From positions 75,344 through 139,343 of the forward strand of contig NZ_AJZM02000402.1 in NCBI RefSeq assembly GCF_000272405.2: a DNA stretch of 64,000 bases. The letters are read 5' to 3'. Shown here in pieces: positions 58,871 to 64,000 of the stretch. This stretch comes from Vibrio tasmaniensis 1F-187. Lineage in GTDB: Bacteria; Pseudomonadota; Gammaproteobacteria; Enterobacterales; Vibrionaceae. Position 1 is the first letter of the stretch; each line of letters opens with the position of its first letter. A program made the translations under genes and the position numbers. A model generated the notes under the pieces. That model did not search any database and was not told the origin of the DNA. It saw only the letters and a list, made by a program, of their open reading frames with translations.

Positions 58871-61404
58871 CACAACACCTCACTTTGCAAACTGGATACC
58901 ACGGGTTTACTGACCAAACGCCACAGCGGAATCAAGGTCGCAATTACAGCCACTAAAATGGTGATGGCTGCGATGCTGAGTGCGTCACTCCAATTCCAGA
59001 CGTAATTTAAACTCCAACCAAAGGCGCGCAGGGTGACGATGTCCGTCAATACATAACCGACCATAGCGCCGAGTGGTAAAGCGATAACCAGAGTGAAGGC
59101 GACCAGAACTACGATTTGCCCGACCACCATCGCCATCAATTTTCGCTGACTAACACCGAGCGCGTACAACCTTGCAATAGCGGCTTTGCGTGCATCGAGC
59201 AACATGAAACAGGCGCAGAACAAGCCAATCACCGCCACCATTAAAGTGACGCCATTAAGCGCCCGAGTGATAGCAAAGGTTTGTGAGAAGATATCTAAAG
59301 CGATCGATTTGATCTGTGCTTGATCGTAAAGCTGGCTAGGGTGCAAATTGAGTTGTTGGCGTAGCTGTTCGTACACCACTTGTGGGTCGCCAGAGACTTT
59401 GATTCCCAAGCTGGTGGGTAAGTCAGTAAACCCGCTTTCGAGCCATAAATTAGGTGCAAGTAACACTTCGCCATTCGGTGAGCCGTAATCGTGGAAAATC
59501 GCCCCGACGATGAGTGTTTTGTCTTGGATAGCGTCGAGCTTGAGTTGGTTTCCAAGGGACAAGCCGAGCTTCACCGCAGTGGGTTCACTGATCGCCACGA
59601 ATTCACCTTGGTAAAAGCGCGTCCAGAAATCATCAAGGTGGGATTGAAATACCATGGTTTGCTCAAGTGTGTCTTTGTCTTTGGTGCCGAGCAAAGTAGG
59701 TAAGCCCTGCAAGTTATCGTCGACATAATATTGCTTATAAACGGTTTCAACATTTTCAAACTGCTCTAACGCACGTTCCACATTCGCGATTTCACCTTGG
59801 GCAGGGCTAACGTAAATATCGGCATGTAAGCGCTGTTCAAGCCATTGCTTTAACGTGGATTCAAAGCTGCCGACTAAGGTATTCATTCCCACATTGGCGG
59901 TGACAGCGAGAAGCAACGCCATCATGGCAAGGGAGAGCGGGGAGATAAGTTCACGCAGCTCAGCGAACAGATATTGTATTAACCCCGATTGGGTGCGTTT
60001 TTCGCTCCAGTTCGCTAGCACGCTGAGCGTTTTGGGCAAATACAAAGGAATCGACACCACTAACACTCCAAGCCACGCCATGGTGAAGCGATGATGTTCG
60101 CTCATCCATAACCCTGCTAACGCGAGAATAGTTAATACTGACCCGATAACAAACAGCTGATTTTCGTTAGACGTTTCCGGCGCTTGATAGAAACCGCCAT
60201 GGGAAGAGAGGGGTTGTCGCACTCGCTGTTTAAAGTGCTGCCAACACGCGACAAGCGTTGCGGCTAGCGTGAGTAGCAGTGCCTGCACTAACCATTGCCA
60301 CTGCCATGTGCCGGGAAGCAGTGTTGCACCATAAAGTTGCTCAAGCGTTATTGCGACGGTGGGATGTAGCCAATGGCTGAGTTGAATGCCGAGAATGAAA
60401 CCAAGCGACGCGCCCAGTGTGACTAAAACAGTCAGCTCGACTAACAGAGCTGAAAATACGATGCTTGGCTCAATCCCAGCTTGTTGAATTTGTACCAACA
60501 GCCGATTACGTTTCAGCAAACTGTACTTCACACCGTTGTAAGCGATGAACAGGCCAACTAAAAACGCCAACAAACTCATGGCGGTGAGGTTAAGGTGAAA
60601 GCTATCGGTAATTGAACCGAGATCCGTGCTTTGGTTGTTGGATATCCATTGCCCTTGCTCGCCAATAAGGCTTTGCCATTTATCCTGAGCATTGCTGTTA
60701 GTGTCGCTCTTAGTGTCAAAAATAGCGATGTAGCTCAGTTGCCCTTGCTTGTTAAGCAGTTGCTGAGCGAACCCAATATCCATCAACATTCGGCTACCGA
60801 GCTGCCATTCATCTGGTAGCACTACCACTTGAGTGAGCACTTCATCCAAAGTGAGTGTGTCTACTCCTCCCAAGTTCTGGTGTTGCGACTGGCTCATCAT
60901 CACAATGGGTTCACCCGCTAAGAGTTGCGGCAAAGGTAAGGCATTGTCGAACAGGGAAATGTTTGGTTCTTTGGTTTGAGTGTTGCTTTGTTCGTCGACG
61001 CGAGCGTGACGAGATCTTGAAGTGAGGGCGGCGATCAACTCACTGCCTTGAACTGACCAACGTCGACCTTGCTCGTCTCTTACTCGCCCTTCTATAACAG
61101 GTAGCGCTGCGCTTAATCCACTTTGTCTTAAGCTGAAGTAGAGCGATTCCGGCAAATAGTTTTGCCCTGCTGGTGGAATGATAAGGTTCTGCGCTTGAGT
61201 GCTAAGTTGCTCGGTCGATTCTGCATAACTGCGCTTGGCATTGAGGTTGATGGCTTGCACTGCGACAAACAAGGTGACCGCTAACACAATGCCGATCAGA
61301 ATCGCTGCGGCTTGCAATGGTGATTGACGATAGTGCGCCGCGAATAGATTCAGAGTCAGTTTGGTATGGGTGAGCTGGTTCTGAGCAAAGCCAGTTTGCT
61401 TCAT
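58870..61404 (-). CDS. ABC transporter permease (FtsX/LolC type, two repeats)
   Basis: An 844-residue permease with a helix near residue 35 followed by a long periplasmic loop, a three-helix block (about 265-390), further helices (about 415-455), a second helix and long periplasmic loop (about 485-730), and a last three-helix FtsX block (about 725-835). Two FtsX halves in one chain match AttF/AttG-type exporters. ATG 61404 lies 8 nt after the ATPase stop; the frame extends to 61458 inside that gene. It forms an AttEFGH-like system with the flanking ATPase and lipoprotein. Confidence 0.85.
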   Translation of the reverse strand: MKQTGFAQNQLTHTKLTLNLFAAHYRQSPLQAAAILIGIVLAVTLFVAVQAINLNAKRSYAESTEQLSTQAQNLIIPPAGQNYLPESLYFSLRQSGLSAALPVIEGRVRDEQGRRWSVQGSELIAALTSRSRHARVDEQSNTQTKEPNISLFDNALPLPQLLAGEPIVMMSQSQHQNLGGVDTLTLDEVLTQVVVLPDEWQLGSRMLMDIGFAQQLLNKQGQLSYIAIFDTKSDTNSNAQDKWQSLIGEQGQWISNNQSTDLGSITDSFHLNLTAMSLLAFLVGLFIAYNGVKYSLLKRNRLLVQIQQAGIEPSIVFSALLVELTVLVTLGASLGFILGIQLSHWLHPTVAITLEQLYGATLLPGTWQWQWLVQALLLTLAATLVACWQHFKQRVRQPLSSHGGFYQAPETSNENQLFVIGSVLTILALAGLWMSEHHRFTMAWLGVLVVSIPLYLPKTLSVLANWSEKRTQSGLIQYLFAELRELISPLSLAMMALLLAVTANVGMNTLVGSFESTLKQWLEQRLHADIYVSPAQGEIANVERALEQFENVETVYKQYYVDDNLQGLPTLLGTKDKDTLEQTMVFQSHLDDFWTRFYQGEFVAISEPTAVKLGLSLGNQLKLDAIQDKTLIVGAIFHDYGSPNGEVLLAPNLWLESGFTDLPTSLGIKVSGDPQVVYEQLRQQLNLHPSQLYDQAQIKSIALDIFSQTFAITRALNGVTLMVAVIGLFCACFMLLDARKAAIARLYALGVSQRKLMAMVVGQIVVLVAFTLVIALPLGAMVGYVLTDIVTLRAFGWSLNYVWNWSDALSIAAITILVAVIATLIPLWRLVSKPVVSSLQSEVL

Positions 61405-61412
61405 TGGATTAC

Positions 61413-62126
61413 TCACAACGCTGCTGCTCTTGGGGTTAGATCTATGTTCCTTAAACAACCATCATCTAGCACCAATTTTGTCTGCATAAAGCTGGCGCAT
61501 TCTGGGCTGTGCGTAACCAAAAGCACGGCAGTGTTGCCTTGTGTAGTGATTTCACTCAGCAGCTTCATAACCTCTAACCCTGCTTTTTGGTCGAGGTTGC
61601 CAGTGGGTTCGTCGGCAAGCAATAGTTTGGGTTTATGGGCTAGCGCGCGCGCTATTGCGACTCGTTGTTGCTGACCGCCAGAGAGTGCGGATACATGTCT
61701 TTCGAGTAGCTCGCTGATACCCAATGCGTCAACTAAATAATCGCACCAGTCGCTCCACTTCTGTTGATTTAAATGAAGAGGGAAGGCGATGTTTTGTTTT
61801 ACGTTGAGTGGGGTTAACAAGTTGAACTGCTGAAAGATAACGCCTAGTTTTTGATGACGGAATCGGCTCCACTGTGGATCTTTCCAATTTGATGTGTTCT
61901 CGCCATCAAGCCACAATTCTCCACCAGATAGTTCGCCACCGGATAGAGGTTCAAACCCCGCAATGATGTTAAGCAGAGTACTCTTTCCACTACCACTCGC
62001 CCCAGTCAAAGCCACGCTTGCCCCTGTCGCCAAAGCGAAGTCGACATTGTCCAACACGTGATGGGTATCGTTGCCATCAACAAAGCTTTTGCTGGCATGT
62101 GTAAGTGTGACAATTGGGCTTTCCAT
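61413..62126 (-). CDS. ABC transporter ATPase (LolD/MacB-like, AttE-like)
   Basis: A 237-residue ATPase of the LolD/FtsE group. Walker A GASGSGKST (about 39-47), signature LSGGQQQR, Walker B LLLADEPTGNLD and the H-loop THSPE are intact. It is the first gene of the three-gene exporter operon and pairs with the two-repeat FtsX permease. Such systems usually act from the periplasm or extract membrane lipoproteins rather than importing. Confidence 0.9.
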   Translation of the reverse strand: MESPIVTLTHASKSFVDGNDTHHVLDNVDFALATGASVALTGASGSGKSTLLNIIAGFEPLSGGELSGGELWLDGENTSNWKDPQWSRFRHQKLGVIFQQFNLLTPLNVKQNIAFPLHLNQQKWSDWCDYLVDALGISELLERHVSALSGGQQQRVAIARALAHKPKLLLADEPTGNLDQKAGLEVMKLLSEITTQGNTAVLLVTHSPECASFMQTKLVLDDGCLRNIDLTPRAAAL

Positions 62127-62911
62127 TTCCTTTCCTTATAACCAAAACTAACCATCAAAAGGTGTCGTTACTTGTGGCAATTACCGAAGCGACAAGCTCT
62201 ATAAAACTGTAGACAACAATTTCAAACAATAGAGCGATTTATATCGAATTATTAATAACTTGTACTTCGAAAAGAGGGAAATAGATCAGTGTGAGGGAGA
62301 ATACAGATGTTAGTGGAAGCTATGAGTCACCGAGGAGGCTCTTGGATTTTTCGTCAGATGGTTCGTGATCACGTTTAAGTGCAATAAATCATGGTTTAAC
62401 GTGTTAAAGGTTTTCTTTATGAAAGCGGGGTGGGTTGGTGTTGTTTTGCTAACTTGTTTTAGCCCCAAGACGTGTTTAGAACGCGTGAAACCATCATGAG
62501 ATTTATTTCTGCCCCAAAAGTAAAGCTCATTCACAGTGCCGTTTAGCCCAATATCACAATACCGAAAGTTATTCTAAATGCGTCCATGTGTTGCCAGTTG
62601 GTACTTGTAAAAAGAATCTATATACCCGTATTTATCATTCTTCAAAACCATCTGACATTTTTTGTGTTCCATACTCTTTCAGTTGCTGATTGGTAATCCT
62701 CTAGAACAGCCCGTAAAGTGTGGTAGCAGATGCTAATTGATCTTGTTAGAGGTCTTTTATCGATGTTCACCGCTTTGGATCACATAGCGCCTCGAAGAGG
62801 TTTAGTTACTCAAATGGACTTTGATGGCGAGAACTTGATGAAAATACAAAGTTAAACAGAGCACAAAGATTTGAAAATGTTGGCCACCTACAACAAGTGG
62901 CCAACCAATTT
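62127..62911. other. 785-bp gap left of the end-of-window gene
   Basis: No supported gene. A minus-strand frame at 62310-62534 (74 codons) and a plus-strand frame at 62730-62855 (41 codons) have protein-like composition but no ribosome sites; the second could be a gene remnant. No inverted or direct repeats of mobile-element type were seen. Confidence 0.5.
62880..62904 (-). terminator. Hairpin after the end-of-window gene
   Basis: TTGGCCAC and GTGGCCAA form a perfect 8-bp stem with a 9-nt loop, 8 nt after the stop of the partial gene. Only ATTTTC follows on the minus strand, so termination is probable but not certain. Confidence 0.65.
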
Positions 62912-64000
62912 TTAGACGGTGTTTAAGCGATCATCAAGCTTAAACTCATAACCATTATTACCAAGAATATTATTAATTTTTACCATGGCATTCTGTAAGA
63001 ACTTCAATTTTTCAGGGAGATTATCAAAATTAGCTGAATAGCGGCCAGAAAAAAAGTTAACGTAGATAGTATCTGGCTCATCCTGTTTTCTTATCAATTC
63101 ACCGCCAATTCTAGCAGGTTTAGCCCCTGTTAATGTCGGGTGGCCAGTTTCGCTACTATCTTCACCGATGAATAATGCGCCATATTGCGAGATAACCCAA
63201 ATTAGAGTTTGCCTATGAACAAGATCTTCACACCCTTGTGCCCACTGTTTTTTAACCATCGCTTGTTCATTTAACAGATCAATAAAGCGGTCTTGACTAG
63301 TGTCCGATTTATTATCAAATGAATTCTGAAGATACAGCAAATTACTTTGATTATTTAGGTGATAATCAGCGATTTCCGTGTCTTTTATCTGTTGCGGCAT
63401 TCTCGCCACTCCAAACTTTTCATCGAGATAAGCAAAGTGATTATTTGTTTTTAATGCTAAGTTCCTAAGGATTGGTAGGTGATAATTTTCCTCAGGGTTG
63501 GTTTGGCTCATTAATATTTGGAACTGGTCTTTGTAGAGTTGGTCGATATGTGGTTCAACAAACTCTCTATTATTACCGTAATAAACTACGTCCATATAAG
63601 CATCACCTTGCGGCAAACTTGTTGAGTCTAATACGATATCAAACATATATCCTTCGCTGCCTGAAATAGTGATGACCCAGACGTTTTTAGGTAAGCTCCT
63701 GGTTAACAGCTTTAGTTTTGAAGCGAAGTCGAGAGCAGGATTATCTTTTACCTCTCTTTTGAATGAAGTACTTTTAAGTAACCTAGCCGACCATTGCAAA
63801 CTAAACAAAGGCTCCGATGACTTCGGATTAATATAAAGCGTATTTGCTAGGTTAGTAAACATAGTGGTCAGCATTTCTGCTGTTTGAGCAATCGCTCTAT
63901 AGCTAACTCTTACTCTTGGATCTGTCGCTATAGTCAGTGTATTACATGACATAACATCGTTGTATTTTCTATCATCTTGATCTGCTCCAGTAAGACTGGA
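62912..64000 (-). CDS. Partial gene of unknown function at the window edge
   Basis: At least 362 codons of open frame. An ATG at 63952 is internal: the frame stays open through the last 48 bases to position 64000, so the gene very likely begins outside. The visible part is soluble, polar and mixed alpha/beta, with no signal peptide or membrane segment and several Trp and Tyr. I recognise no domain. The composition is AT-rich compared with the metabolic genes, fitting an accessory gene. Confidence 0.75.
   Translation of the reverse strand, partial: SSLTGADQDDRKYNDVMSCNTLTIATDPRVRVSYRAIAQTAEMLTTMFTNLANTLYINPKSSEPLFSLQWSARLLKSTSFKREVKDNPALDFASKLKLLTRSLPKNVWVITISGSEGYMFDIVLDSTSLPQGDAYMDVVYYGNNREFVEPHIDQLYKDQFQILMSQTNPEENYHLPILRNLALKTNNHFAYLDEKFGVARMPQQIKDTEIADYHLNNQSNLLYLQNSFDNKSDTSQDRFIDLLNEQAMVKKQWAQGCEDLVHRQTLIWVISQYGALFIGEDSSETGHPTLTGAKPARIGGELIRKQDEPDTIYVNFFSGRYSANFDNLPEKLKFLQNAMVKINNILGNNGYEFKLDDRLNTV

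Noticed and set aside
62310..62534. 74-codon minus-strand frame
   Set aside because: Protein-like composition, but no ribosome site, no neighbour and no recognised family; treated as unproven.

Overview
The window reads as a stretch of the second chromosome of a marine Vibrio, probably of the Splendidus clade. The evidence is gene content and order. MalP-MalQ-GlgB, a DeoD-type phosphorylase, an L,D-transpeptidase beside an Lpp-type lipoprotein, a DEAD-box helicase, a phospholipase/lipase/foldase/HlyB cluster, PstSCAB next to a GGDEF gene, a MoxR-Bat operon, and MalK divergent from MalEFG are all recognisable as V. cholerae chromosome 2 genes (VCA numbers are from memory). No tRNA, rRNA, CRISPR array, integron or insertion sequence was seen.

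Layout. 1-7.5 kb: alpha-glucan metabolism (malP, malQ, glgB), preceded by CRP-like and MalT-like sites. 7.6-10.7 kb: complete three-gene ECF vitamin/nutrient transporter. 11-13.7 kb: YiaV/YiaW-type membrane pair and an EamA transporter. 13.8-16.8 kb: overlapping pair of TPR proteins, one with an intact GGDEF domain and one with an eroded copy. 17-19.3 kb: deoD and a zinc-ribbon protein resembling an inactivated transposase. 19.6-22.7 kb: L,D-transpeptidase, Lpp-like lipoprotein, RNA helicase. 22.8-28.3 kb: secreted phospholipase (Ser-His-chloride type), lipase, lipase foldase and a HlyB-type chemoreceptor; hlyA is absent. 28.6-34.9 kb: Pho-box-controlled pstSCAB and a two-GAF diguanylate cyclase. 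35-41.9 kb: MoxR/DUF58/DUF4381/VWA/VWA-TPR/BatD operon. 42.4-44.7 kb: chemoreceptor and a 66-residue protein. 45-50.7 kb: maltose transporter (malK divergent from malEFG) with a likely MicX-type sRNA in the malG 3' region. 51-64 kb: mixed small genes, a thioesterase, an exporter/AraC pair, lipoproteins, an AttEFGH-like ABC exporter with a CrtC/lipocalin-like lipoprotein, and a gene running off the right edge.

How the parts fit. The maltose regulon lies at both ends of the first 50 kb: MalEFGK import maltodextrin, MalP/MalQ process it, and GlgB links it to glycogen. Both blocks carry MalT-like and CRP-like sites. Two diguanylate cyclases and two chemoreceptors tie the region to surface and nutrient sensing, and the lipase and phospholipase cluster adds secreted lipid hydrolysis.

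The least explained items are: an apparent small RNA with three hairpins on the minus strand near 52.3-52.5 kb; the zinc-ribbon protein after deoD; the structured malP-malQ spacer; the eroded GGDEF partner; and the partial unknown gene at the right end. No clearly new multi-gene system such as a defence island was found.
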